Assembly: GCA_012934845.2 (NCBI GenBank)
Contig: WNNJ02002846.1
Span: 62,001-126,000 of the forward strand
DNA: 64,000 bases
Source of the DNA: Pomphorhynchus laevis
Lineage: Eukaryota; Acanthocephala; Palaeacanthocephala; Echinorhynchida; Pomphorhynchidae
Direction of reading: 5' to 3'
Positions within the stretch are counted from its first letter, which is position 1; every line of letters begins with the position of its first letter. Under the pieces are notes generated by a model that saw nothing but the letters and a program-made list of their open reading frames with translations, was not told where the DNA came from and did not search any database. Positions 46,580 to 57,216 of this stretch are shown one piece after another. A program made the position numbers and the translations under genes.

Positions 46580-49487
46580 TCAAGCAGATAAATTGTTAAA
46601 ATGGGATCGGATTTGTCGTTTGAAGCACTGCAGGGAAGTTGATTGGCCTATATGAATGGGCAGATGATTCCACGATAGAGGAGCAGCCACCAGGAAGGAG
46701 CGGAGTCCAAAGGAGGTAGAGTAGTTTGGGACATGTAAAAGAAGGGAATTACAGGAACGCAAGGAACAGTAAACAGGACGAGAATTATCAAGAAAAGGAA
46801 GGTTGAGAAATGAAGGGGTATGAAAAGTTACAAGGCGTAAAGCAACGATAAGAAGACGAATTTGAACACGACAATAAATTGTAGGCAAATCGAGAGAAGC
46901 AAGATGGTAGGATGTATGATCAAAACGACGAAGACGGAGGAGAATTTGGACAGCTGCGTTGACGATACGTTGTAAAGGAAGAAGAGTGGATTTAGGTGAG
47001 TTGGAAAATAGACTAAGACAATAATCGAGTCTAGAAAAAAGTAGAGATGATATGAGAGTCATAAAAGAAGGGAAATCGATCAATCTACGAACTTGACGGA
47101 GGTTGCGGAGTATCAAGGTAGATGAGCGTACTTTATCTCTAACGAAAGGTTTAAGTGAAAGTCGGTTGTCAAAATGGAAGCCTAGGAAAACGAGATTATC
47201 AACGATAGGAAGAATTGTAGAATTTAATGATACGGAGGGAGGTTCGAAGCCGAGGCGTCGAGGTAGGATCCACATAATTTTGGATTTATCAGGATTCAGA
47301 GAAAGGCGAAGGGAAGAAAGATGATTGGAAATTGAGACAAGACAGTCCGAAGCGGAAACACTAAGATCGTGAATACGATAAATAGGTGCATGAGCATAGA
47401 TGAGAATGTCATCAGCATATTGCATAACATGGAAGTTAAATTTATGAGAAATCGAAGACAAATCACCAAGAAGAAGAGAGAAAAGTATAGGGCCTAATAC
47501 GGAGCCTTGTGGAACACCGGACGGAATGGACGAAGGATGGGAGAGAGAAGAGTTAGAATATACGCGAAATGTACGGTTTGATAGATATGAAGAAAACCAT
47601 GATACAGTGGGTAAAGAGAAGCCATAATCATGACGAAGGCGATGGAGAAGAATCGATTGATCGACGATGTCAAAAGCAGACGATAGATCAAGAGAAACTA
47701 TGACACTAGATAATTTATGATCGCGCGATATGAGTAAGTCATTATAAACTTTAAGACAGGCAATTTCAGTAGAGTGATTAGAGCGAAAAGCGGCTTGGAA
47801 GGGAGGAAACAAGTTAGAGGAAAAGAGATATGTATTAACTTGCTTAAGAACGAGACGCTCAAAGAGTTTAGAGAGGGTTGGGAGAAGTGAAATAGGACGG
47901 TACGAAGATGGTAGTGAGGAGTCGAGAGATTGCTTTTTGATGAGAGGACGGTGGCGCATTTCCAGATGGAAGGAAATGTACGGCTACGGATGGACGAGTT
48001 GAACAATGTGGTTAGGAAGGGTAAGATAAAGGAGCAGATATTTTTAAGCAAGTGAGTGGGAATTGGGTCAGAAGGAGAGGTTATATTAGGTAATGACAGC
48101 AGAACCGAAGAAACTTCATCAGACGAAACGGGAATAAGGTGGAATAGTTCTGGGAGGGAAGTATTTAAAGATAAGAGTCGGTACAAGGGGGCTATGTGGG
48201 TAGTAGGAAAAGTAAATTAGATAGCTTAGTTTGTAGATAAGAAGAACATTCATCAGGATTTATATTACAAGAGGTAGATGATCGTGAAAGAATTGAGTTT
48301 TAAGATTTTCCAATGAGATTTAGTGTTGGAAGATGACTCGAGTTGATTTCGCCAAAAGAGAGTACGTTTAGTACGTATAAGAATGAGATGTGAACGGCGT
48401 AGAGAAAAGTAGGAATCACGGAGATTTGGAGATAGTGAGTTGGATAACGTTTAAGAAAGCGATTATACACACGGAAAGAGTGACGGAGTCGTCGCTTAGA
48501 AAGACTGCAGTCAGAATGGAACCAGGGAGCATGGCGCAAGCGCTGAGAGCGTCGGAGTCGACTAGGCAGAAGTTTATTGATAATAGACATAAGTTCAGAA
48601 TCAAACAGAATGCAGAGATCATCGGGAGAGAGATAGTTAAGAGGAAGTGAAAAGAGTGAAGAATTGAGTAAGGCTGTGCAGAGAATAGGGATATCGAGAA
48701 GCTTCCAGGGTCGACTTGGTGTGGATAATGGTGGAGGCGGAGAAGGAGGATGGGGACGAGTTAGAGTAAGAGTGACAACGAAATGATCGGACAAACCAGG
48801 ATTAGTAATTGACAAGGAAGTATAGTCATTGAAGCAGTTAGGGACAGCAATGATGTCGAGAGCACCGCGGAGGATATGAGTTGGGCTTGTTGAAAGTAAT
48901 TTATAGTTAAAATCAGAAAAAAGAGTAGTTAAAGTGATATAGTTAGAGTCAGACGGGCGATCAAGACGAATGCTAAAGTCACCGAGAACAAAAGAAGGAG
49001 TATAAGACAATGAACAGTGAGACATTAGATCTGCAAGGTCGTTAAAGAAGATACGTGATGGGGCAACTGAACCTGGACGGTATACAATCACAAGTTCCAG
49101 AGGGAAAGGCGTTGATAATCTGCATATGAGTAATTCGAACGAAGTGTAACGGATGTTAACGTTGATTTTACTTAAAGACATTGGGTGACGAGCAATGGCA
49201 ACAATACCGCCATGGTTAGACGCAGTAGATGTATGAGATGTAATTTGACGAGCTGATTCAACTAGAGAACAACTAGAGCGACATAGACGACGAATAGCAA
49301 GATCGTCGAAGTCAGAGTGCCAGGATTCGGTAATGCAGAGAATATCGATAGATAATTGATCGAAGATATCGAGAAGCATATCAGCTTTATGAAGAATGGA
49401 GCGAGTATTGAATAGACTAAGACGAAAAGTATGCTTAGGAGCGAGATCGACTAGCGAAGAAGACAAGGGGGAGAGATGGGACGCCAT
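46580..49487 (-). pseudogene. L2-like LINE ORF2, EEP endonuclease and reverse transcriptase
   Basis: The ATG at 49487 opens 395 codons to 48300 with EEP motifs: LFNTRSI, LCITESW, VIVYRPG, VLGDFSIRLD and GLSDHFVV. The RT follows in two further frames (48186-47698 and 47959-46580): [60 protein letters not shown] and LGFHFDNRL. The C-terminus is VPNYSTSFGLRSFLVA..SWNHLP. All catalytic residues of both enzymes are visible. Two or three frame changes break the ORF, around 48.2-48.3 kb and 47.7-47.95 kb. ORF2 would supply target nicking and cDNA synthesis. Confidence 0.85.
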
Positions 49488-50777
49488 CGAATTTTTGGCC
49501 TTGTGTGAAGAACGTGAAAATTTCCGTTGATTTTACGTATAGATAAGGATGACTCGCCGTTTGTTTCACGTCGATGTTTTTCAATGCGAGCTAAATTGAG
49601 CTGGGCAATATCAGAAGGGGAGCGGTCAGGAAAGATACGGCAAGTAGATGAAGTGGTAAGAAGTTTAAAACGTTGGGAGAGTACCGAAGAGGCATGTGAA
49701 CTATGTCGGAAAACGATTTTTAAGAGTGGAGGACTGAGATGATTGGATTTAGTGGATTTGTTTAAACGAATAAAGGATACAGGAGCGATATTATTGAAGA
49801 GTGATGGGTTATCATCAGGAAGAATGGTTGCTAGGATAGACCTGAAAGCAGATACATCATCATCGAGGCGAGATTGTGGATAAGCAGATTCGGAAAGCTT
49901 TAAGTTTGATATGATTATACAGCGATCGCGCGAAGGAAAACGATTTCGTGAAAGTGGTGGACGGACAGAGCTGATAGGAGTCGAGGTAGATGAGCAGATA
50001 GAAGTGGAAATGACAGGGGTGCTTGATAAAGAATTAATATTGGTTGGAGCAAGTGTGACAGGAGCGGGGTGTTGAATCGGTTGATCAGAGATGTGACTGG
50101 ATATGATTTTAAATGACGGATGTAAATTATTTGGAAGTGTTACGTGGGAGGTAGAGTAAGGAGAATTAAAATAGGTTGGGGGCATGAGTGACATGAATGG
50201 AGTGTTGAATCAGTTGATCGGAAATGTTACTGGAAATGATTTTGATGGAAGGGTGTAAATTATTGAGAGGTGATACAGGAGAGGTCGAGTAAGGAGTACG
50301 TAAGGAGAATAAAGAAGTTTGAGATTTATTTAGATTTGGGGAGGAATAGGAAAGAGGAGGTACGAGATGAAAAGCTTTACCGTTAGCATTGTTAGAATGA
50401 GAAAGATTAATGGAAGTTTGGTACGTAGTTAAACGAGGAGTGTGTGAGAGAGTAGGTTTAATAATGGGATTATATGATGCGAAGTCAGGTGTTGATGCGA
50501 GGGAAACATCTAAAACAGCATTGGTTTGAGTGGTCGTGTGTGATACAGGAGTAGATGAGCAGGATAACTGTAGTAGTCGTACTGATGTACAAAAACCGCA
50601 AGTGAAATGTTTACGTTTATACACCGAGTGGTCGGATATTTTAACACGAACAAGTGTCCATACATCGCAATCTTTGGAATCGCATCCAACTTCAAAGCTG
50701 GTATAACCATCATTGCATTCTGATGTGGAAGATTCTTGATCAGGAACCGGGATCTGAGATCGCGCTTTTTTAGGCAT
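49451..50777 (-). pseudogene. L2-like LINE ORF1 (PHD-like finger, nucleic-acid-binding C-terminus)
   Basis: From the ATG at 50777, residues about 15-65 show C..GY..FEVGCDSKDC.VW, then a Y and FTCGFC. This is a PHD/treble-clef-like zinc finger of the type found in CR1/L2 ORF1 proteins. The C-terminal part (49451-50194 frame) has RCIIISNLKLSESAY, LLKIVF and RIFPDRSPSDIAQLNLARI, an RRM-like and basic RNA-binding region. The two halves are in different frames because a segment of 133 bp is tandemly duplicated (compare 50071 with 50204), and 133 is not a multiple of three. The ORF end overlaps the ORF2 start by 37 bases. Confidence 0.75.
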
Positions 50778-50822
50778 GACCTTTTATCTATAGATTGAGC
50801 TCAATCCGCGAGCGTAGCGAGC

Positions 50823-51020
50823 GGAACTGACATGAATAATCTGGAACTGACATGAATAATCTGGAACTGACATGAATAATCTGGAACTGACATGAATAAT
50901 CTGGAACTGACATGAATAATCTGGAACTGACATGAATAATCTGGAACTGACATGAATAATCTGGAACTGACATGAATAATCTGGAACTGACATGAATAAT
51001 CTGGAACTGACAGGAATAAT
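50823..51020. repeat. 20-bp minisatellite, ten units, at the 5' end of the L2-like LINE
   Basis: GGAACTGACATGAATAATCT repeats at 50823, 50843 and so on to 51003. The first nine units are identical and the last has one change (CAGG). It abuts the 5' region of the LINE, 46 bases before the ORF1 ATG at 50777. It may therefore be the LINE's 5' UTR array, comparable in position to the promoter monomers of some mammalian L1 elements. All three minus-strand frames through it are open. Confidence 0.95.
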
Positions 51021-51024
51021 TGTA

Positions 51025-51545
51025 AATAGTTATTTGTTAGCAAACTTAGAATTTCAAGACTATGTTCTGGTCTTCGGAACATCGCCTACTGTGATAGACT
51101 AAGCCAACTAAATATTACTTCAGTTTACAAGAGATATGTGTACAATGATTTATTACAGTTATGGCGAATGATCCATGTCTTTCCTGGTTATCCATCGGAA
51201 TCCGTTATTCTAAATGATCGCCCGAGCCACAGAGGACACTCTTTATCAGTTGTTGTTCAATCACACGGGAAATGTCATAGATACTTGCGATCATCTCACA
51301 GAGCGGTAAACCTATGGAACCGATTGCCGAATTCGATCGTGTCTATGACACAGTACAAATCTTTCCAGAATGCGCTGAGCATGTGGATAAAAAGAGAAGA
51401 TTCTTTACATGAAATATATAACTATATGTGACAATTTATTATTGCTGAACTACTTTTTTTCTTTCTTTTTTTCTTTTCTTAATATTGTGATCAGACAAAT
51501 GACTCTTTTATGTGTCAAAGTCTTGTAATAAATAATTTTTTAACG
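51025..51545 (+). mobile_element. LINE 3' fragment (CR1/Jockey-like C-terminus)
   Basis: The frame 51138-51431 reads GHSLSVVVQSHGKCHRYLRS and SSHRAVNLWNRLPNSIV, the C-terminal domain typical of these LINEs. Upstream bases (YKRYVYNDLLQLW-type reading) belong to the same domain. The 3' end has a TGAC/GTCA hairpin and a TCTTGTAATAAAT tail. It is 5'-truncated, immediately next to the minisatellite. Confidence 0.7.
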
Positions 51546-51559
51546 AATAATTTTTATTA

Positions 51560-52095
51560 TTAATAATAAATAACGAATACGCATTATACCCGCAAATGGG
51601 CATTAGTTCAACGATACAAATCATTGTCTACAATTTCTTCTGAGAAAACCTGATTCAAGCTGTTTAACTTAGTTCCGTCTGACTGTATTGCACCGTTCTT
51701 GCGTAGACGTGGGGCTCGTAAACATGCTGAGGCGGAGCGGGCTATTTCAATGGATATTTTCCTTTTGATTCGAGTGAGCGTTTCGGCGTATTCTGCATTC
51801 GTTCGGCGAGAGATTGCACCAGAAAGGGTTTTCAGTAATTTGATTGCCTGATCTTTCAATCCGCCAGATGAAGATAAAACGAACGGAATGAATATCCCTC
51901 GTTCCACCTCCGTTATTCTTTCATTGTATTTAGACAATTTTCGTTGTTCATTGTACTGAAAATTTGCTTCGAGAGATCTAGAGCTACTGGCCTGAGCAAA
52001 AACCGAAAAAACCGTAACGTCTAGAAACGTCCGCTCAAACCAGTCGTTGCCAAGTCCAGAACAAACAATATCAAGCCGGGCACTAATGTCACGTA
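51560..52095 (-). mobile_element. RT-RLE element, 3' fragment
   Basis: On the minus strand, sequence from about 52090 reads ISARLDIVCSGL and FERTFLDVTVF, then KYNERITEVERGIFIPFVLS, SSGGL and RKISIEIARSASACLRAPR (frame 51608-51937). The D-I-V ... F-x-D-V pair is this subgroup's equivalent of the RPDG...WDFT nuclease-like signature. The fragment lies directly downstream of the longer copy at 52.13-54.2 kb in the same orientation. Confidence 0.82.
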
Positions 52096-52129
52096 ATAAA
52101 TAATAATGTCTTGTACTAATGTATTGTAA

Positions 52130-54215
52130 TATATTTTTTGAGCCTTGTAAGACTATTTTTTTATGTCTTGTAATAAATTTTTTTAGAATAATAACTTTAT
52201 TGAAAAAGAAAAGTAAATTTTACAGAAATTAGGTTCCCGTAAACGGGCCTATAAATGAGATTTATTGTCAGGAAAGATTGGATGTCTTCTACTTGATCGC
52301 GGCATTCGCAGACATAGTGAAGAAGACATAATTAGACTTCGAGCACAGCGCAAAACTCGCTGTGGTGGGTTGTCATAAGATTAATAGGTTTGGAACAGCT
52401 GGAACGTGGCGAGCGTAAGCATGCGGAAACTGATCGTGCGATTTCAAAACTGATGTCTCGTTTCATCTTTATGGCTAGATCAGGATAAGAACGCGTTGAC
52501 CGATGCGTCAGTTTTGAAGCCGTGGTTTTGATTAATCTTTCCGCTTCTATGCCCATTCCTCCCGAAGTGGAGAAAATAAGTGGTATGAAAGACCCTCGTT
52601 CAACTAGCGCAATCCGTTCACTGTATTTGGCTTTCTTGCGACTCTCGTTGTATTCGAAAACAGACTCAGGCTTCCTTGATATGTTCGATTGAGCAGGTGC
52701 AGCAAATACATTAACATCAAAAAATGTTCGCTCAAATCGACTACCGTGCAGCCCGGAACAAACTATGTCAAGACGCGCGCTTGGATCACGGGTTGTTGTT
52801 GTTCGTTCGAAAATAATATTTTCAGGAACCTCGGTTAGCTAAGGTTCGCAAACTACGCCGTGAGATATGCGGCTAAGATAGTGTGAGATGATGTCGCGGA
52901 CTGCGTTATGCCGAATCGAAGGCAAAGCACCTCGTCTACATGATAAGGAATGAGCCACACTGACTCGAGTGCCGCAAATGCAGTTGCTAACTTCAATCTT
53001 AGGATCAGTATGTCCATACCTTGCGTTCAAAGCATCCCTGAATTCGTTAGAAGAAAGATAAAAATTTTCATGCTTGAGCGGAAGCGCACTTAACCACGAA
53101 GAAGCTCCACTGCGAGCAGCATGCGCGATCAGATTACTGGTTGCGGGTATCGCTAAGATCGGAATTTTAGAGAGGCGTTCTTGGTGCGATAGTGATCGTA
53201 GTGTCTTGATTTCGCTAAGCATAGTTTTCTGCCTCTCTCTTAGGCTATCGCCACCTGAACCAGAATTATAGGTTGAAATTAGCATGTTTGAGGATTTGCG
53301 TTCAAGTGTGGCTATGGTTGCAGGGTTCGCGATACCAATACCTCCAAATTTTAAAGGAGAGCACAATATTGACTTCCAGTCTTCATCGAGGTCCCAGGAC
53401 ACGAAGTTTGGGAGAAGCTGTGTGGTTAAGGTGTGTGACAGATCCGACCAGATAGTGGCTGAACAGTCGCACATGCGCATTATATGTGTCCACTTAAATT
53501 GGACGGAGTTGATTAATCCTGCAAAAGCGACATGCGGATCTACCTTGGCAACATAATCGAGACGTTGCAGCATTGTGGTCCATGTAGACAGAAGTTTTGC
53601 GGTTGCTGCATTTACAAAATCGTTGGACCCGACTGGACTGCCGAGAATGATGATTCCATCGGTGGAAGTTTTTATTTCGGGGTCGGGGAGGTTCGATTGA
53701 TCAATATGAAAGTGTGATAGGAGGTGAGACTTACATGTGTTTACGAAATAGCCATACTTTGGTCCACCGGTATGAAGCACTTTCCATACCTGTTTCAAAA
53801 CGTCAGTGGTCCCAATAAAGTTGGCGTCATCTGCATACCATTTTTGGAAGACCGACGGAACCTTGTGTTGAATTGCTTTTATCAAAGGGAGAGAGGTCAG
53901 GGCGAAGCCAGCCATCGCAAAAGGATCGCCCTGGGTGAAACCTTCGGTGGAGTATAAGCTTTGACTTCCCACAATGAGTTGTGCCGGGTTTGCGTAGACA
54001 TTACAAAGAGCCCGAGAAAGCGACGGGCATACGAAATCTATGTTGTGTAATGCCACCGCTCTGTTTATTCGGTTGAAAGCATTTGAAGCATCGATTGACA
54101 AAATACAGTGGTCGTCGTGACGGTTAAACTCATCTCTAAGTGTGCTGATGGCGACTTCGATACCGCCTTTTTGAGAAGCCCCCAATTGAACGGACCCAGC
54201 AACGTCCTGGTCCGT
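52130..54215 (-). mobile_element. RT-RLE element, best-preserved copy
   Basis: One frame runs from about 54230 down to 52332 with a single internal TAG near 52840, giving over 610 readable codons. It is followed by a 3' UTR with a CCCGT/ACGGG hairpin and an AATAAA signal near 52195. The 5' part, including the Cys-rich finger and the region before VQLGASQKGG, is missing beyond a stop near 54.22 kb. It is 5'-truncated relative to the copy at 30.85 kb. Confidence 0.85.
52332..54185 (-). pseudogene. RT with C-terminal restriction-like nuclease domain (one in-frame stop)
   Basis: Palm motifs: ILSIDASNAFNRINR (A), STEGFTQGDPFAMAGFAL (B) and KWYADDANFIG (C, catalytic ADD), then GPKYGYFVNTCKSHL. A connection domain follows: LINSVQFKWTHIMRM, FGGIGIANPATIATLER and GASSWLSALPL. 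Then comes a zinc-binding pattern: CICGTRVSVAHSLSCRRGAL, SIRHNAVRDII. After the TAG, ARLDIVCSGL and FERTFFDVNVF give the D...DV nuclease-like pair, then GSFIPLIFSTSGGMG and FEIARSVSACLR. Cys-Cys-His-Cys followed by a PD-D domain is the order seen in R2-type restriction-like endonucleases; the relation is inferred. Confidence 0.82.
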
Positions 54216-54229
54216 TCAATAATTTTTGT

Positions 54230-54519
54230 TAAAGAAAAATGTAATTTTTTAAAAAAGAATAAGAGAAAAATTGTTCAAACATATAAGCGATTCATGATTT
54301 CAACAGTCAACGAATGTGACTTTCTTAACAGCAGCCCGGCTCGTCGATCGTGCGCCTCTTATACAATTCGAGGCAGCTTTGCATAAAACAAAACCAATTT
54401 GTATAATAATATTTTAATAATAATTTCATAGCTTACATATTTGTCCGGAAAACAACGTTCTTGGTATTTGCCTTACATCTAAAAATTGCATGATCAATAA
54501 CGTTATATATTTAGATCAT
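54230..54519. other. Spacer, nothing recognised
   Basis: AT-rich sequence between an RT-RLE copy and a plus-strand LINE fragment. No domain was seen. Confidence 0.4.
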
Positions 54520-55475
54520 ATAGGGAGTATAGACCATTGTGTACTCAGTATTTACGCATAAATAGACCCTGCTTGGCATTTGCTGACGATGTGAAAGTCT
54601 GGTGGAATAGAATTTCCGACCCACAGAGCCAGCGCCTACAACACGATTTTCGCACAATATTTAACTGGAGAACTGCTACTGGTATGACCATGATTGTAGA
54701 CAAATGTGTTCATATGAAGCTTGGCAACGTTATTTCTAATATCGTGACTTCTATTTAGGATGTCAGAAGTTTCGATTTATATATGAACACAAAGACCTTA
54801 GAATCATTTTGAATAACGATATCAAGACTCGACCGAATACCAATTATATCCATGGTAAAGCAATTAAGTCTCTATATTGTATAAAGAAAACATTTGCTAA
54901 GCTTAAGCAGGAACTATTCAAGCATCTATATTGCACCTTAGTCCGCCCACACGTGTAATACTGCATCACAACAAGTTTCCCATCCACCACAGCTGAAATG
55001 ACGAAAATCGAGTCTATCCTGCGTAGAGAAAGCAAACTTTGTATTGGCTCACATTATTCTTACGCTAAACGTTTTGCTTGTTTGAAACTGCCTTCAACAG
55101 CTCAAAGGCTACTATATTTAGACATTGCAGCGATGTGGCTCTTGGTTAATGGAACAGAAAGTTTCCCATCATCTTGTATACAATTACTCAATTCGAGTCA
55201 CAGTGGTCACTTTCTCGTGCTGTTTAAATTCGCCCACACTAAAGTCAGCAGTCTGAGTAGGCTTTGCCACCGCTCATTGAATATTTGGAATTTGTTATCT
55301 GAGGACCTTGCCAGTGCTGCTAGTTATCGCCACTTCAAAAAGCTGCTGTTTAAGTGGATTGTCAATTCCGGTTTGGATGCATGGATCTATTTTGATATTT
55401 AATGTTATGAAAACAAAATTTGTGAACAGTTAAAACAGCTATTTGCGGTTAGTAACTTGTAATCTATAATAATAA
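54520..55475 (+). mobile_element. CR1/Jockey-like LINE, RT core to 3' end
   Basis: The frame 54537-54758 has CLAFADDVKVWW (motif C; F replaces Y but both Asp are kept), then RLQHDFRTIFNW and VDKCVHMKLGN. The frame 54998-55402 has RRESKLCIGSHYSYAKRF, LLYLDIAAMWLLVNG and LCHRSLNIWNLLSEDL, the C-terminal domain. The closest relative is 6.09-7.34 kb ([12 protein letters not shown]...[12 protein letters not shown]). It is truncated at the 5' end and broken in the thumb region. Confidence 0.78.
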
Positions 55476-55960
55476 TTGTCGCATCCTAAGCTTGTTTAAT
55501 ACATATCGGTATTTCGAGAATGATCTTGAATTAGTTTGTAAATTGTTATCCAGAATGATAGATTATTCGTCATCTAGAACGATAATTGAGTCTACTCTAC
55601 GTGAGAATGTTGTATCGGGCATCATGGCTCATACATTCGTTAAAATATTTGCTGTATAAAGATAGACTCAGAGATCTGAGTTTATATTTCATGATCTCGT
55701 TCATTGTGCCGCTTTTGCATCTTCCGTAAATTAATTTATACTTATATTCGTCAACTTATAAAATACGATTTTCCTATTGCTGTAAAATAAGTTTACGAAT
55801 TTTATAAGTTTTTATGTACACAGATTTAATTTACAGAACTAGTGTATATATTAAATCCAAAATCTTAAATTCGATTTGACATTAATATTACTGGATTTTT
55901 AAAATATAATTTAATTTTTTAATATCCATGAATGACATCGATTTTTAATATCAAGGAACG
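55476..55960. other. AT-rich spacer upstream of the UBA gene
   Basis: No coding frame was recognised. It contains the likely upstream region of the UBA gene, but no clear promoter element stands out. Confidence 0.4.
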
Positions 55961-56001
55961 ACATCAAAAATCATTTTGATATTTCGCTAGTAACTACTAG
56001 C

Positions 56002-56842
56002 ATATTTAGAAAATGTATCTAATTCAAACCGTTTAGAGTCGCCTTTGCAATCTACGTCAAGCGAAAACACTAATCGGTATTCTACGATGAACCCTCAACA
56101 ATTATTAGTAGTCGATGCTGAAAATCCTCTCATGTTATTCGACATGTTGCGGGCATCCAGTTTTAACCCAAATATGAATAATTCTCTTTGCGATCCTGGT
56201 ATTCTACTTAATCTGCTTAAGATTCTTCTTAATCTGCTGCGTACATATGAATTTATACAGGACGAAGGACAAAGAGAACAAGCACATCGTGTAATTCATG
56301 AGTTTATGAGTCAGTGGCCAATACCTGAAATTTGTGCTCTATGCACAAATACTCGAGCATTGAGGACGATTGTACAAATTCTAAAGAATCTAATTCGTCT
56401 TAGGGACACATCCCCACAAGTATATTCACAGTTGATATCTTCAAATATAAGCGGTCTAGTCGATAATCAAATGAATAGTCAACCTACTTCATCTGATGTG
56501 GATTCTTTTCGATCACCAAGCAATAGACAAACAGCTTATGCAACAACAGTATTTCAAAATTTACAATACTCAAATCAAGATTATACTGCTTCGTTGTTTC
56601 AACCATTAGATCGTCTTCATCTCCAGCAACATCAGCCGACAAATCAACAACCAAACCAAACTCAAGAACATCTTTATGCATCCGAACTTGTACAAATGCA
56701 GACATTGGGATTCCATAGCCGTGATACTAATCTGGAAGAGCTTGCTGCATCTATGGGGGACGCAAAAATGGCTGTGGAACGTAATGAAGATTTTGATTGA
56801 TTGACTATAGTTTTAATTTATACATTGTTATATTTAGAAAAT
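56002..56842. repeat. 13-bp direct repeats flanking the UBA gene
   Basis: ATATTTAGAAAAT occurs at 56002-56014 and 56830-56842 and encloses the UBA reading frame. Outside the repeats, both flanks are matched by the inverted segment at 61128-61245, which has a single ATCTTCAGAAAAT (minus strand of 61184-61196) and no gene. This resembles a filled and an empty insertion site. Confidence 0.7.
56087..56800 (+). CDS. Ubiquilin-like protein with C-terminal UBA domain
   Basis: The ATG at 56087 gives 237 codons. The frame is also open upstream to about 55994 without another ATG, so an upstream exon joined at a CATATTTAG acceptor is possible. Residues about 198-237 (SELVQMQTLGFHSRDTNLEE, then a G-D-x-x-x-A-V-E motif) match the UBA of ubiquilins, a three-helix ubiquitin-binding domain with the M/L-G-F loop. 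Residues about 10-130 are helical and Leu/Ile-rich, and may be an STI1-like region, though that is uncertain. A Gln/Asn-rich linker precedes the UBA. The N-terminal ubiquitin-like domain of true ubiquilins is absent. The role is presumably handing ubiquitylated clients to the proteasome. The frame has no intron and lies between direct repeats, so it may be a retrocopy. Confidence 0.75.
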   Translation: MNPQQLLVVDAENPLMLFDMLRASSFNPNMNNSLCDPGILLNLLKILLNLLRTYEFIQDEGQREQAHRVIHEFMSQWPIPEICALCTNTRALRTIVQILKNLIRLRDTSPQVYSQLISSNISGLVDNQMNSQPTSSDVDSFRSPSNRQTAYATTVFQNLQYSNQDYTASLFQPLDRLHLQQHQPTNQQPNQTQEHLYASELVQMQTLGFHSRDTNLEELAASMGDAKMAVERNEDFD

Positions 56843-56904
56843 TAACATAAAAATTAAAAAATCACATAAATAAAGTTTCTTGTCGGTTTGCACATTGATG
56901 CTGG

Positions 56905-57079
56905 AATCAAAATCGTTGCTAAAATTTGTTCATGTAACATTTTCGTTTGTAGGGACCGCAGCAAACAAAACACAACAATGAAACAAAAACACTAAAAATG
57001 TACAATAAAAGTACAAAACATGTATTCATAACAAAACGATTAAAATTGCACTGTTCGAAAATGGTGGTGGTATACCCGT
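56905..57079. other. Spacer between UBA gene and LINE
   Basis: A-rich sequence (AAACAAAA words) without a recognisable feature. The 5' end of the following LINE falls near its right edge but could not be fixed. Confidence 0.35.
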
Positions 57080-57216
57080 TCCAAGGCTAAAAATGTAAAA
57101 AATGTGCGTCGGAGGTTCAAACGATTCTACTTTTCCTGCAAATAATGCTGCAAATAGTAAGGTTTTTAGCAGTCTGATACGTAAAAAGACACAGGTAATA
57201 TACTTGTTGCCTAACT

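Larger units (their letters stand above)
46490..50800 (-). mobile_element. L2-like LINE, near full length
   Basis: This is the longest LINE in the window. It runs, in minus orientation, from the 20-bp minisatellite at 50823-51020 through ORF1 (50777-49451), ORF2 (49487-46580) and a short 3' UTR. The 3' UTR hairpin is GCGTACA (46534-46540) and TGTACGC (46544-46550) around an AGC loop. ORF1 has a PHD-like zinc finger, and ORF2 has an EEP nuclease and an RT with QYADDILIY. The architecture fits the CR1/L2 group. Relatives in the window: 25.66-27.72, 28.75-29.38, 34.43-34.95, 7.82-8.07 and 14.16-14.26 kb. Only a few frame breaks are present, so it is relatively young. Confidence 0.9.

Noticed and set aside
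47103-48650. Plus-strand ORFs within the L2-like LINE
   Set aside because: Basic, Arg/Glu-rich shadows of the minus-strand ORF2, which has all the RT and EEP motifs.
50784-51082. Long repetitive reading frames through the 20-bp array on the minus strand
   Set aside because: A 20-bp period without stop codons opens all frames automatically. There is no independent sign of a protein, although extension of ORF1 is not excluded.
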